Assembly: GCA_023387775.1 (NCBI GenBank)
Contig: JAEWHN010000390.1
Span: 1 to 16,267, forward strand
Source of the DNA: Pseudomonadota bacterium
GTDB lineage: Bacteria > Pseudomonadota > Alphaproteobacteria > Rhizobiales > Rhizobiaceae
Direction: 5' to 3'
Length of the DNA stretch: 16,267 nucleotides
Below the pieces are notes generated by a model. That model was not told the origin of the DNA. It ran no database searches and saw only the letters and a program-made list of their open reading frames with translations. This document shows positions 1 to 7,321 of this stretch, piece by piece. Both the position numbers and the translations under genes were made by a program. Within the stretch, counting starts at the first letter, position 1, and every line of letters begins with the position of its first letter.

Positions 1-826
1 GTCGCGCCCCGACCAGCGGCCGCAACAAATGCGGCACGACGAGGCCGACGAAGCCGATGGCGCCCGCCACGGCGGTGGCCGCCCCCACGGAAGCCGCCGT
101 GCCCAGCACGGCCAGCAACTGCACCCGGCGCAGATTGACCCCCATGCTCGCGGCGGCGTCTCTGCCGAGCGTCAGCGTGTCGAGCGAGCGCCCGACGCTT
201 GCCAGCATCGCCCAGCCGGCCAGCATGAAGGGTCCGGCGAGCCAGACATGCGTCATCGAACGGTCGGCGAGCGAGCCCAGCATCCAGAACATGATTTCGA
301 CCGCGGCGAAGGGATTGGGCGAGAGGTTGAGCGCCAGGGAGGTCATGGAAGCGGCAAAGCTCGACACCGCCACGCCGGCCAGAATGACCGTCAACGCGCC
401 GCCGCGCATGCCCGCCATGGCTTGCACCACCACGACCGCGACCACCGCGCCGGCCAGGGCGGCCAGCGGCAGGCTAAGCGGGAAGACGGCGGAGAAGCCG
501 GTGTAGATCGCGATCACCGCGCCCAGCGAAGCCGAAGCGCTGACGCCGAGCAGCGCGGGCTCCGCCAGCGGATTGCGCAGATAGCCCTGCAGCACCGCAC
601 CGGAGAGCCCGAGCGTGGCGCCGATCATCAGGCCGAGGAGCGCGCGCGGCAGGCGGATTTCCTGCATGATCAGCGCCATGGGCTCGGCCTTGTCGGAAAA
701 CAGCGCCTCAATGCTTTCGACGAAGCCGATTGCCGCCGGACCGACCGTGAGCGAGAGGCCAAACAGCAGCAGCACCATTGCGCCTAGCAGGATGAGAAGC
801 AGCCGAAAGCGCGCGGTCTCGCTCAT
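1..826 (-). CDS. btuC: FecCD/BtuC-family ABC transporter permease, probable corrinoid uptake (partial, C-terminus off window)
   Basis: Inner-membrane permease subunit of a binding-protein-dependent importer of the iron-siderophore/haem/B12 class. About 275 residues are visible and the C-terminal end lies beyond position 1. The protein opens with a hydrophobic helix (residues 8-30). It carries the FecCD hallmarks: RLPRALLGLMIGATLGLSG near residues 57-75, then a Gln-Gly-(5)-NPLAEPALLGVSASASLGA segment. Further on it has GAIGFVGLVVPHLLR close to the window edge, the usual ATPase-coupling stretch. The start ATG (826-824) overlaps the stop of the upstream binding-protein gene in an ATGA arrangement. 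A strong GGAGGAGG ribosome-binding site lies just before it, inside the end of that gene, so translational coupling is likely. A cobalamin riboswitch heads the operon, which makes B12 the likeliest substrate. A FecE/BtuD ATPase should follow to the left. Confidence 0.93.
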   Translation of the reverse strand, partial: MSETARFRLLLILLGAMVLLLFGLSLTVGPAAIGFVESIEALFSDKAEPMALIMQEIRLPRALLGLMIGATLGLSGAVLQGYLRNPLAEPALLGVSASASLGAVIAIYTGFSAVFPLSLPLAALAGAVVAVVVVQAMAGMRGGALTVILAGVAVSSFAASMTSLALNLSPNPFAAVEIMFWMLGSLADRSMTHVWLAGPFMLAGWAMLASVGRSLDTLTLGRDAAASMGVNLRRVQLLAVLGTAASVGAATAVAGAIGFVGLVVPHLLRPLVGAR

Positions 827-1719
827 CTGGCCTCCTCCACGGTCCGCGCCGCTTCCCTCATGATGCGCACTGCTTCCAGCGTGAAGGGCGCCCCGCAGAT
901 CGTGTATTTGGCCGGGACATTGACCGCCTTCTTTCCAGCCGTCAGCGCCTTGAAGGCGGGGTGGACATAGCCCTGCCCCGCCAGGGCCGGAGCGCCATAT
1001 TGCTCCTGGCTGGTGACAACCAGATCCGGGTTCTCGAGTGCCAGCAACTCCAGCGGCAGCTTGGTGGTGCCGGCCATGCCCAGCCTGTCGGCAATGTTCC
1101 GGAGGCCCGCCGCCCTCACCGTTTCATCCACCAGCGTGCCGGCGCCGGAGGTGTAGCCATCGGTGTAATAGAGCGCGATCGAGCGGTTTGATGCAGGCTG
1201 CGCACGCAGGCGAGCCAGCTCCGCATCCATGCCGGAAACCAGCGCCGCGGCCTTTTCCTGTTGCCCTAGCATCTCGCCCATACGGGCAATTTGCGCGCGA
1301 ATGTCCTCGAAGGAGTCTGCCGGTGCGAACTCCTCCACGCGCAGTCCGAGGCGGCGCAACAGATCGACAGTCGTCCGAGTGGTATAGGTGCCCGCCACAA
1401 CCAGGTCTGGCGACATCAGGAAGATTTCCTCGGCCAGGCCGTGATTGACAACATAGCTCGCGGCCGCATCGGCGAGCACCGATGCGGTAGGATCCGTCGC
1501 CAGATTGGACACCGAATAGAGCTGCCCCTCGCCCGCGATCAGCATGGCGAGCTGATCGGTGCAGACATTCAGCGATACCACGCGGTGGGGCGGCTGCGCC
1601 GCGACCACCGGCGCAGACGCCGCTGATGCGATGGCGATCGCCACGGCAACGGCGACCCCACGCAGGGAGGATCCCGCCCCGGTCATCGCTCCCCGCCTTG
1701 TCCCTTCAGCCAGTCCCAT
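823..1719 (-). CDS. btuF: Periplasmic cobalamin/iron-type ABC transporter substrate-binding protein (BtuF/FecB-like)
   Basis: Periplasmic binding protein of the helical-backbone class III type (Peripla_BP_2), presenting the ligand to the BtuC-like permease encoded immediately downstream. An N-terminal hydrophobic stretch ending SAPVVAAQ is a Sec signal peptide. The mature part begins with RVVSLNVCTDQLAML, the usual first strand and helix of this family, followed by the DLVVAGTYTTRTTVDLLRRL lobe-1 signature near residues 105-125. The second lobe contains NPDLVVTSQEQYG. Length of 298 aa is normal. Two starts are possible. The ATG at 1719 has GAAGG at good spacing. The ATG at 1686 would remove 11 residues and gives a shorter leader. 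The gap to the btuB stop is 46 or 79 nt, so it belongs to the same riboswitch-controlled transcript. Haem or siderophore binding cannot be excluded from the protein alone; the riboswitch context argues for corrinoid. Confidence 0.9.
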   Translation of the reverse strand: MGLAEGTRRGAMTGAGSSLRGVAVAVAIAIASAASAPVVAAQPPHRVVSLNVCTDQLAMLIAGEGQLYSVSNLATDPTASVLADAAASYVVNHGLAEEIFLMSPDLVVAGTYTTRTTVDLLRRLGLRVEEFAPADSFEDIRAQIARMGEMLGQQEKAAALVSGMDAELARLRAQPASNRSIALYYTDGYTSGAGTLVDETVRAAGLRNIADRLGMAGTTKLPLELLALENPDLVVTSQEQYGAPALAGQGYVHPAFKALTAGKKAVNVPAKYTICGAPFTLEAVRIMREAARTVEEAR

Positions 1720-1765
1720 CGCGTGCCTTCAAACGAGAGCCCGTTGTGCCGGGCCGACTTCAAAC

Positions 1766-3670
1766 TCAGAAGTTTCGAGTGAAGCTCAACCCGATTGTTC
1801 GCCCCGGCGCGAGATATCCCTGAGAATATGGCGGAACACCATCCGCGGCGGTCAAATATTGCTCGTCAAAGACGTTCTCGACCGACAGCTTGAGCTGGGA
1901 TTGGGAATCCAGCGAATAGAGCGCCGTGAAGTCCACCGTCACATAGTCCTCAAGCTTCCCCGTGTTTGCCGCATCGGCGTAGCGCGCCGCGCCATAGAGC
2001 AGCCTGGCCGAAAGGTTCAGCGCTTCCGTCGGGCTGTAGCCCAGCTCAGCGGTTGCCTTGAAGAGGTCGCGGTAGGGAAGATAGTTGCCGGTGTCCTGGT
2101 TCAGCGGCTGGCGGATGTCGAGTGACGTCTTGCCACTCCATTCCTCGCTGAACTGGTGAGCCAGCGCCGCCTCAAAACCGGTGATGCGGGCACGGGCAAC
2201 GTTCTCGGGCGTATAGCTCGGCGCAAAGGAGGCGATCGCGTCGGTCACCCAGGTCTGGTAGAAGGCGAGGTCCAGACTGGTGCCCGCGGCCGCCTGCCAG
2301 TTCAGCCCGACCTCATAGGAGCGGGACTTCTCCGGCTTCAGGTTCGGATTGGAAAAGCCCGGATAGTACAGCTCGTTGAAGGTCGGCGCCCGGAAGCCGG
2401 TGGCAAAAGATGCGCGCACCACCAGATCGGGCAGCACGTCGTAGCTCGCGCCCACATTGTAGGTTGTCGCGCCGCCAAACTGTTCATTGTGGTCATAGCG
2501 AATGCCGCTGTCGACGCGCAGCGCCTCGTATTCCAGCGAATATTGGCTGAACACCGCGGCCAGCGTGCGCGAAGTGACGGAGTAGTCGATCGTGGAATCG
2601 ACGTGCTCGCGATAGGCCTCGAAGCCCCCGGCCAGAATATGCGCCACGCTGCCGGTCTGGAAACCTTTCTCGGTCGAGGCAAATATGCCGTGGCGCTGCG
2701 TGTCGTATTTGGTGCCTCCGGCCACACCCTTGCGGAAATTGGTCGAGTAGTCGAGCCCCGAGCTTGCTTCCACGGTCGAGGACCAGTCGTCCGCGTGCAG
2801 GATCTGCGCGCCGATCTTTCCGGCGAAGGTGCTGGCATCAACCTCGTTGTCGAAGGGGTAGGCGCTGTCATACTGGCTGCGGCCAGATGCAAAAAGACCA
2901 TCGGCGTAGAGCCTGCCCCAATCGAAATCCTTCGACAGCGACAGGTTCAGCGAGCCCTGCAGGAAGCCTTCGTCGCCCGGTTCGTGGTCCCAGGCGAGCG
3001 GCGTGGTGAAGTCGTAGCCACGGGTGCCGAGAATGCTGCCGCCGACCGAATAGTCCATCCCGTTGGCGGTACGCCCTTGAGCGGAGCCGGAAACGTAGCC
3101 GCCCCAGGGGTGGGTGATGCCCGTCGTTACGCTGGCGCAGGCGTCGCGGCCATCGGCGCAGGGGCCCCCCTGCCTGGTGATGATGTTGACGACGCCGCCC
3201 ATGGCATCGGCACCATATTGCGCCGAATGCGCCCCCTTGGCCACTTCGATGCGCTCGATGGCGCTCAGCGGAATGTTGAAGATCGAGGCGGTTCCGGTCG
3301 TGACCGCGCTTGCGCGCACGCCGTTGATGAGAACCAGCGTCTGGCTGGCCGACATGCCGCGCATGTGGATATTGGCCGCCGCCCCCTGACCGCCATAGGA
3401 GACGATGGACACGCCGGTGTGGGCCCTCAACAGCGACGGCAGGTCCGGCGCGGCAGATTGCTCGATCTCCTTGGCATCGATCACGGTGACGGAAGACGTC
3501 GAACCCGCCAGCGAGCTTTCTCGCCTCAGCGGCGTCGTCACGACGATGCGCTCCAGAAGCGTGGTGTCATCGTCGGCCTGCTCGGCCGATGCGATCTGGG
3601 GGAACACGATTGCCGCGCAGCCGGTTGCGGCGAGCGCAAGAACACTTGCGCGCAAATTCAGTCTCTTCAT
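1766..3670 (-). CDS. btuB: TonB-dependent outer-membrane receptor, BtuB-like cobalamin receptor
   Basis: Outer-membrane gated porin that takes up corrinoids using TonB-transmitted energy. Residues 1-29 form a signal peptide (cleavage after IASA). A TonB-box-like RIVVTTP follows at 41-47. The plug domain spans about 58-165, with VTVIDAKEIE, the IHMRGMSASQTLVLINGVRA core and IERIEVAKGAHSAQYGADAMGGVVNIIT. The rest is the 22-strand barrel, including GFRAPTFNELYYPGFSNPNLKPEKS and a C-terminal strand ending in Phe, as expected for BAM-dependent insertion. The length of 634 aa is typical of BtuB. The ATG at 3670 is preceded by GGAG 6 nt upstream. The cobalamin riboswitch on the same strand directly upstream is the strongest evidence for the substrate. 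BtuF- and BtuC-like genes follow. Expression is expected to be repressed when adenosylcobalamin is plentiful. Confidence 0.95.
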   Translation of the reverse strand: MKRLNLRASVLALAATGCAAIVFPQIASAEQADDDTTLLERIVVTTPLRRESSLAGSTSSVTVIDAKEIEQSAAPDLPSLLRAHTGVSIVSYGGQGAAANIHMRGMSASQTLVLINGVRASAVTTGTASIFNIPLSAIERIEVAKGAHSAQYGADAMGGVVNIITRQGGPCADGRDACASVTTGITHPWGGYVSGSAQGRTANGMDYSVGGSILGTRGYDFTTPLAWDHEPGDEGFLQGSLNLSLSKDFDWGRLYADGLFASGRSQYDSAYPFDNEVDASTFAGKIGAQILHADDWSSTVEASSGLDYSTNFRKGVAGGTKYDTQRHGIFASTEKGFQTGSVAHILAGGFEAYREHVDSTIDYSVTSRTLAAVFSQYSLEYEALRVDSGIRYDHNEQFGGATTYNVGASYDVLPDLVVRASFATGFRAPTFNELYYPGFSNPNLKPEKSRSYEVGLNWQAAAGTSLDLAFYQTWVTDAIASFAPSYTPENVARARITGFEAALAHQFSEEWSGKTSLDIRQPLNQDTGNYLPYRDLFKATAELGYSPTEALNLSARLLYGAARYADAANTGKLEDYVTVDFTALYSLDSQSQLKLSVENVFDEQYLTAADGVPPYSQGYLAPGRTIGLSFTRNF

Positions 3671-3688
3671 TCAGCACTCCATTCGGCC

Positions 3689-3710
3689 TGCAAGCGGAGT
3701 TCCGCATGCA
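3689..3710 (-). repeat. Imperfect palindrome in btuB leader
   Basis: A 22-nt inverted repeat lies in the leader, with arms TGCA-A-GCGGA and TCCGC-A-TGCA around a 2-nt centre. Only one A/A mismatch interrupts the arms. It sits about 9 nt upstream of the btuB Shine-Dalgarno (3680-3677). It does not itself cover the ribosome-binding site and has no U-tract. It could be part of the riboswitch expression platform or an unrelated leader hairpin. Confidence 0.4.
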
Positions 3711-3811
3711 AGCTCAGAGCCGCCGATCGGAGATGTCTGGGACTGGGTCCGTCAGAATCGTCCGGGCGCGCGGCAACACTTTTTTCAAATGTCACCGCCA
3801 CGGACGACCGC

Positions 3812-3836
3812 GCTTGAACACACCCCGTATTCAAGC
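3812..3836 (-). promoter_or_regulatory. Leader hairpin just downstream of the cobalamin riboswitch aptamer
   Basis: A perfect 7-bp inverted repeat (GCTTGAA / TTCAAGC, 11-nt loop) lies 9 nt downstream of the aptamer's closing region on the minus strand. It has no U-run, so it is not a canonical intrinsic terminator. It is a candidate expression-platform element of the btuB leader; its role is inferred from position only. Confidence 0.4.
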
Positions 3837-3844
3837 ATGGGTGA

Positions 3845-4032
3845 CCGGAACAGGCAGGTCTCCTGACTTCCGGGTCAACGCTTCGCCTTCGCCTTCCCAA
3901 TCGCGCGGTGCGCTCTTAGTGGCTTGGTTGAAGGAAAGCTCGCCGGTTACAGTTGCGGGGGCAGCCTCGGCTTCGACCCGAAGGTCTCACCGTGTTCCCT
4001 TTTCATCCGCCGCGAAGCGGAACCAATTCCGA
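3845..4032 (-). ncRNA. Cobalamin (adenosylcobalamin) riboswitch aptamer upstream of btuB
   Basis: Read on the minus strand, the conserved blocks of the cobalamin aptamer occur in order. GGAACACGGTGAGACC lies near 3998-3983. CTGCCCCCGCAACTGTAA follows at 3964-3947. GCCACT is at 3923-3918, and GGGAAGGCG is at about 3902-3894. The B12 box AGTCAGGAGACCTGCCTG is at 3868-3851. A closing P1 helix can be drawn between CGGAA (4031-4027) and TTCCG (3850-3846). The element precedes btuB by about 175 nt of leader, fitting control of the whole btuB-btuF-btuC operon by coenzyme B12. Boundaries are approximate. Its promoter should lie in 4033-4160, where I see no convincing -35/-10 pair. Confidence 0.95.
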
Positions 4033-4162
4033 ATCGATTGGTAGCCACGCGCGCCCGGAAGGTCAACCAGCACGAGGTGCGCAGATCGGCCGCGGGGAAG
4101 AGTTCGTCGCTTCCTGGACTGTTGTGGCACGCGGCCGCATCACCTGAGGCGAGCGCGCCGGC

Positions 4163-4567
4163 TTATGCTGCCAGCGCCGCGCATTTGGCGCAGGTGCCGC
4201 GAAACTCGATCACCGCCCGCTTGGCGGCAAAGCCGGTCGAGCCGACCCAAGCGTCGAGCTGCTCGCCGATGACCTCGTCCGAAAACTCAGACACGTGGCC
4301 GCACTTATCGCAGATCGCAAAAGCGATCAGCCGGTGGCTGTGGTCGTGCGGCTCGGAACATGCGACGAAAGCATTCATGCTCTCCAGCCGGTGGACGAAG
4401 CCGGCATTCATCAGGCCATCGAGCGCGCGATAGACCTGCAGCGGCGCACGAAAACCCTGCTCGCGCAGCTGGTCGAGCAGCATGTAGGCGCTGAGCGGCC
4501 CGCTCGCAGCCTCGAGTTTCTCGAGCACGCGAAGCTGGTTCTTCGTCAGCTTTTCCCTTGCCGCCAT
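4163..4567 (-). CDS. zur: Zinc uptake regulator Zur (Fur family)
   Basis: Zinc-sensing Fur-family repressor that usually shuts down high-affinity zinc uptake genes when zinc is sufficient. The N-terminal winged helix includes LTKNQLRVLEKL and APLQVYRALDGLMNAGFVHRLES (about residues 40-63), the recognition region typical of rhizobial Zur. The dimerisation and metal domain contains C70, an HDHSH cluster (74-78), C86-x-x-C89 (CDKC) and C126-x-x-C129 (CAKC), the structural zinc ligands. The ATG at 4567 gives 134 aa, a normal Zur length. An upstream in-frame TTG at 4597 would add ten residues with no family character. An AGGAAGG motif precedes the ATG at a somewhat long spacing. It is probably monocistronic: upstream lies a 30-bp palindrome and downstream the btuB leader. 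No znuABC or other zinc gene is visible here, so the targets lie elsewhere. Confidence 0.92.
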   Translation of the reverse strand: MAAREKLTKNQLRVLEKLEAASGPLSAYMLLDQLREQGFRAPLQVYRALDGLMNAGFVHRLESMNAFVACSEPHDHSHRLIAFAICDKCGHVSEFSDEVIGEQLDAWVGSTGFAAKRAVIEFRGTCAKCAALAA

Positions 4568-4593
4568 GATGCTGCTTGCCCTTCCTGCCCCCT

Positions 4594-4620
4594 GCAATTC
4601 CGAAACTTGGCCCGAATTGC
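4594..4620. repeat. Inverted repeat upstream of zur
   Basis: Seven-base arms GCAATTC and GAATTGC flank a 13-nt centre, 26-52 nt upstream of the zur ATG. It could be an operator for autoregulation or for another factor. It does not obviously match the AT-rich Zur box I know from alphaproteobacteria, so the role is open. Confidence 0.35.
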
Positions 4621-4665
4621 CGGGTTTGTCACCTTCGAGAGCTCACATAGCGATTGGCCGGGCAA

Positions 4666-4695
4666 ATTGCCACTGCCGGGCCCGGCAGTGGCAAT
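4666..4695 (-). terminator. 30-bp perfect palindrome, probable terminator hairpin after the oxidoreductase operon
   Basis: A perfect 30-bp palindrome consists of the half ATTGCCACTGCCGGG and its exact reverse complement. It begins 28 nt past the stop of the Gfo/Idh/MocA gene on the same strand. As RNA it forms a 13-bp stem with a GGCC loop. Only a short UUU follows on the minus strand, so it may be a weak intrinsic terminator or a 3'-end stabiliser. A DNA operator in front of zur is the alternative. Confidence 0.55.
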
Positions 4696-4723
4696 GGTGA
4701 GGGCCGCCACTCTGGCCATTCCG

Positions 4724-5893
4724 TCAGAGTTTGGTCCAGGCCGCGTTCTTCTTCGACGACTGCACGCAGGCTTCGACGAAGGCGACGCCTTCAACGCCAT
4801 CCTCCACCGTGGGATAGAGCACGTCATTGCCGGGATTGCCGTTGCGGCGCGCGGCGCGGATCGCCTTGGCAGCCTCGGCATAGATCGTGGCAAAGCCTTC
4901 CAGATAGCCTTCCGGATGCCCCGCCGGAACGCGGGTGACGCGCGCCGCCGCCGGCCCGGCGCCCGCGCCGGCACGGGTGAGCAGCCGCTTGGGCTCGCCG
5001 AAGGGCGTGTGCCACAGATAGTTCGGATCGCTCTGTGTCCACTCGATGCCGCCCTTGGTGCCATAGACCCGGAGCTTCAGGCCATTTTCGTTACCGGGCG
5101 CCACCTGGCTTGCCCACAGCATGCCCTTGGCCCCGCCTTTGAAGCGCAGCATGACATGCGCATTGTCGTCGAGCTGCCGGCCGGGCACGAAGGCGTCGAG
5201 GTCGGCGGAAAGACTGTCGAGTTCCAGCCCGGTGACGAAACGGGCGAGATTGTAGGCATGGGTGCCGATGTCGCCGGTGGAGCCGCCGGCGCCCGACTGC
5301 TTCGGGTCGGTTCGCCACGCCGCCTGCTTGGACCCTTGGTCCTCGGCTTTCTCGGTCAGCCAGTCCTGCGGATATTCGGCTTGCACGACACGGATTTCGC
5401 CGAGATGGCCGTTCTGCACCATCTCGCGCGCCTGCCGGATCATGGGGTAGCCGGTATAGTTGTGGGTCAGGACAAAAACCTTGCCGGTTTTTTTCACCAG
5501 CGCGGCGAGCTTTTTGGCGTCGGCCAGGTTGGAGGTCAGCGGCTTGTCGGAGATGACGTGGATGCCGGCCTCAAGAAACGCCTTGGCGGCCGGATAATGC
5601 ATGTGGTTGGGCGTCACGATCGCCACCGCCTCGATGCCGTCCGGGCGCTTAGCCTCGGCCTTGGCCATCTCCAGGAACGAGTCATAGCTGCGCTCCGGAT
5701 CGAGCCCGAGCTCGGCGCCCGAGGCCCTTGCCCTCTCGGGATCGGACGACAGCGCGCCCGCCACCAGTTCAAACTCGCCGTCGAGGCGAGCGGCGATGCG
5801 GTGCACGCCGCCGATGAAAGCCCCCTGCCCGCCGCCCACCATGCCGTAGCGGATCGGGCCTTCCCTGCGCTCGCTGCGTCCCTCAATGGTCAT
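4724..5893 (-). CDS. Gfo/Idh/MocA-family NAD(P)-dependent oxidoreductase
   Basis: Cytoplasmic dehydrogenase or reductase acting on a cyclic sugar or polyol; the family oxidises or reduces hydroxyl groups at defined ring carbons. The Rossmann dinucleotide loop is MVGGGQGAFIG (residues 18-28). The substrate-domain motif normally written EKP is DKP here (116-118). Catalytic D208 and H212 lie in GDIGTHAYNLARF. The length of 389 aa matches the larger family members. The start ATG has a clear GGGGAGG site with 7-nt spacing. It follows the TIM-barrel gene by 42 nt on the same strand, and the pair is probably one transcript. Gfo/Idh/MocA plus TIM-barrel pairs occur in 3-keto-sugar, inositol-like and levoglucosan-type pathways, which suggests but does not prove a 3-keto-sugar step. 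The exact substrate is unknown. Confidence 0.9.
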   Translation of the reverse strand: MTIEGRSERREGPIRYGMVGGGQGAFIGGVHRIAARLDGEFELVAGALSSDPERARASGAELGLDPERSYDSFLEMAKAEAKRPDGIEAVAIVTPNHMHYPAAKAFLEAGIHVISDKPLTSNLADAKKLAALVKKTGKVFVLTHNYTGYPMIRQAREMVQNGHLGEIRVVQAEYPQDWLTEKAEDQGSKQAAWRTDPKQSGAGGSTGDIGTHAYNLARFVTGLELDSLSADLDAFVPGRQLDDNAHVMLRFKGGAKGMLWASQVAPGNENGLKLRVYGTKGGIEWTQSDPNYLWHTPFGEPKRLLTRAGAGAGPAAARVTRVPAGHPEGYLEGFATIYAEAAKAIRAARRNGNPGNDVLYPTVEDGVEGVAFVEACVQSSKKNAAWTKL

Positions 5894-5935
5894 CTTGAAA
5901 CCTCCCCTCCTCGCTCGTCCGATCTTGTCCAGATT

Positions 5936-6994
5936 TCAGGAAATGCCCATCATCTTACGCAGCGCCGCGCGGTCCGTTTCGCCGCCGGCAAAATCATCGA
6001 ATGCCTTTTCCGTCACTCGGATGATGTGGCTGTCGATGAAGGGCGCACCCTCGGCCGCACCGACTTCCGGATGTTTCAGGCAGCACTCCCATTCGAGCAC
6101 GGCCCAGCTGTCATAGTCATAGGCAGCGAGCTTGGAGAAGATGCCTCCGAAATCGACCTGCCCGTCGCCGAGCGAGCGGAAGCGGCCGGCGCGCTGCACC
6201 CAGCCCTGGTAGCCCGAATAGACGCCCTGCCGCCCGTCCGGATTGAACTCGGCGTCCTTGACGTGAAACGCCTTGATGCGTTCGTGGTAGATGTCGATGA
6301 AAGCCAGATAGTCGAGCTGCTGCAGCAGGAAATGCGACGGGTCGTAATTGATGTTGCAGCGCTTGTGGCCGCCGACCGCATCGAGGAACATTTCGAAGGT
6401 CGCCCCGTCGAACACGTCCTCGCCCGGATGGATCTCGTAGCAGAGGTCGACGCCCGACTCCTCATAGGCGTCGAGAATGGGCTTCCAACGCCTGCCGAGT
6501 TCGCCGAACGCCTCCTCGATCAGCCCCGCCGGGCGCTGCGGCCAGGGGTAGAGATAAGGGAAGGCGAGCGCTCCGGAGAAGCTGACCGAAGCCTTCAGCC
6601 CAAGATGCTCGGAGGCCTTGGCGCCGAACATCATCTGTTCGACCGCCCATTTCTGGCGCGCGCTCGGATTGTTGTGGACCTCCGCCGGCGCAAAGCCATC
6701 AAACTGGCTGTCATAGGCTGGATGCACCGCAACCAGCTGGCCTTGCAAATGCGTCGACAACTCGGTGATCTCGACGCCCGCCTCGGCGCAGATCCCCTTG
6801 ACCTCGTCGCAATAGGCCTTGGACGAGGCCGCCTTCCTGAGGTCAAACAGGCGCCCGTCCCAGGTCGGGATCTGCACGCCCTTGTAGCCGAGCCCCGCCG
6901 CCCATTCCGCAATGCTTTTCAATGAATTGAACGGCGCGGCGTCGCCGGCGAACTGCGCCAGAAATATGCCGGGACCTTTCAGCGTCTTTGCCAT
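5936..6994 (-). CDS. TIM-barrel sugar isomerase/epimerase-like protein (AP-endonuclease-2 family), 352 aa
   Basis: Xylose-isomerase-like TIM-barrel enzyme (PF01261 class) using a divalent metal to isomerise, epimerise, hydrate or eliminate on a sugar. The metal-site residues expected for the fold are visible: E187 in CYEIHPGE, D218 in NYDPSH, H244 in FHVKD and E301 in LEWE. The N-terminal part has GLGYKGVQIPTWDGRLFDL (about 35-52), a typical first barrel unit. I chose the ATG at 6994 (MAKTLKGPGIF) because GGGAGCAGGAG lies just upstream. A longer in-frame opening to 7126 has no family character and would run across the candidate operator. It is first in the leftward transcript, before the Gfo/Idh/MocA gene. 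At about 350 aa it is longer than the 295-aa homologue in the rightward arm, so the two are different subfamilies. Substrate unknown. Confidence 0.88.
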   Translation of the reverse strand: MAKTLKGPGIFLAQFAGDAAPFNSLKSIAEWAAGLGYKGVQIPTWDGRLFDLRKAASSKAYCDEVKGICAEAGVEITELSTHLQGQLVAVHPAYDSQFDGFAPAEVHNNPSARQKWAVEQMMFGAKASEHLGLKASVSFSGALAFPYLYPWPQRPAGLIEEAFGELGRRWKPILDAYEESGVDLCYEIHPGEDVFDGATFEMFLDAVGGHKRCNINYDPSHFLLQQLDYLAFIDIYHERIKAFHVKDAEFNPDGRQGVYSGYQGWVQRAGRFRSLGDGQVDFGGIFSKLAAYDYDSWAVLEWECCLKHPEVGAAEGAPFIDSHIIRVTEKAFDDFAGGETDRAALRKMMGIS

Positions 6995-7096
6995 GCTCCT
7001 GCTCCCTCTCCTCAAGCGCTCACCTAATCCAGGTGGAAGGCTACAACAAACTGCCAGCCGGTTCGCCCGGATGCCTCCACCTATCAACAATCTCTC

Positions 7097-7107
7097 TGGT
7101 AATACCA
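7097..7107. promoter_or_regulatory. Candidate FadR/GntR-family operator, copy 1
   Basis: TGGTAATACCA is a perfect 4+3+4 palindrome and matches the FadR-subfamily operator core TNGTNNNACNA. It lies 103 bp upstream of the leftward TIM-barrel start. The likely ligand is the FadR-type regulator encoded at 9503-10243. Confidence 0.6.
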
Positions 7108-7276
7108 AATAGAAGTTTCCGGTCAAGCAGCCTGTTTGCCACTCGCGCCAGCTTCACATGAGCGGGACGCCTCATGAAAGCATTGCTTTACAACGGATTA
7201 CCTTCCGATTTCGCCTCCATGGCACCACTTCTTGCGGGCAGGTTCGAAATCGTCTAGAAATCGGCATATGCCTAAT

Positions 7277-7287
7277 TGGTCGAACCA
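7277..7287. promoter_or_regulatory. Candidate FadR/GntR-family operator, copy 2
   Basis: TGGTCGAACCA matches the TNGTNNNACNA core and extends to a 17-bp palindrome of form AAnTGGTNNNACCAnTT (7274-7290). This is close to the E. coli FadR consensus AACTGGTCNGACCAGTT. It lies 87 bp upstream of the rightward first gene, where a repressor could block that promoter, and exactly 180 bp from copy 1. Confidence 0.65.
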
Positions 7288-7321
7288 GTTGAAACTGGCG
7301 CGCCTTGCGGGAGGAGGAACC

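Noticed and set aside
29..787. 252-codon plus-strand open frame at the left edge
   Set aside because: The opposite strand encodes a convincing FecCD permease with the NPLAEPALLG signature; the plus frame is low-complexity His/Arg/Gly.
2156..3817. 553-codon plus-strand open frame antisense to btuB
   Set aside because: The Arg/Gly/Ala-rich composition has no motif and it fully overlaps a clear TonB receptor gene.
4568..4597. TTG start for zur adding ten residues
   Set aside because: The extra residues have no family similarity, and the ATG at 4567 gives the usual Zur N-terminus.
4295..6925. 876-codon plus-strand open frame
   Set aside because: It lies antisense to zur, the Gfo/Idh/MocA gene and the TIM-barrel gene, all of which have motifs and ribosome-binding sites. 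Its translation has no recognisable domain; long antisense frames are expected at this GC content.
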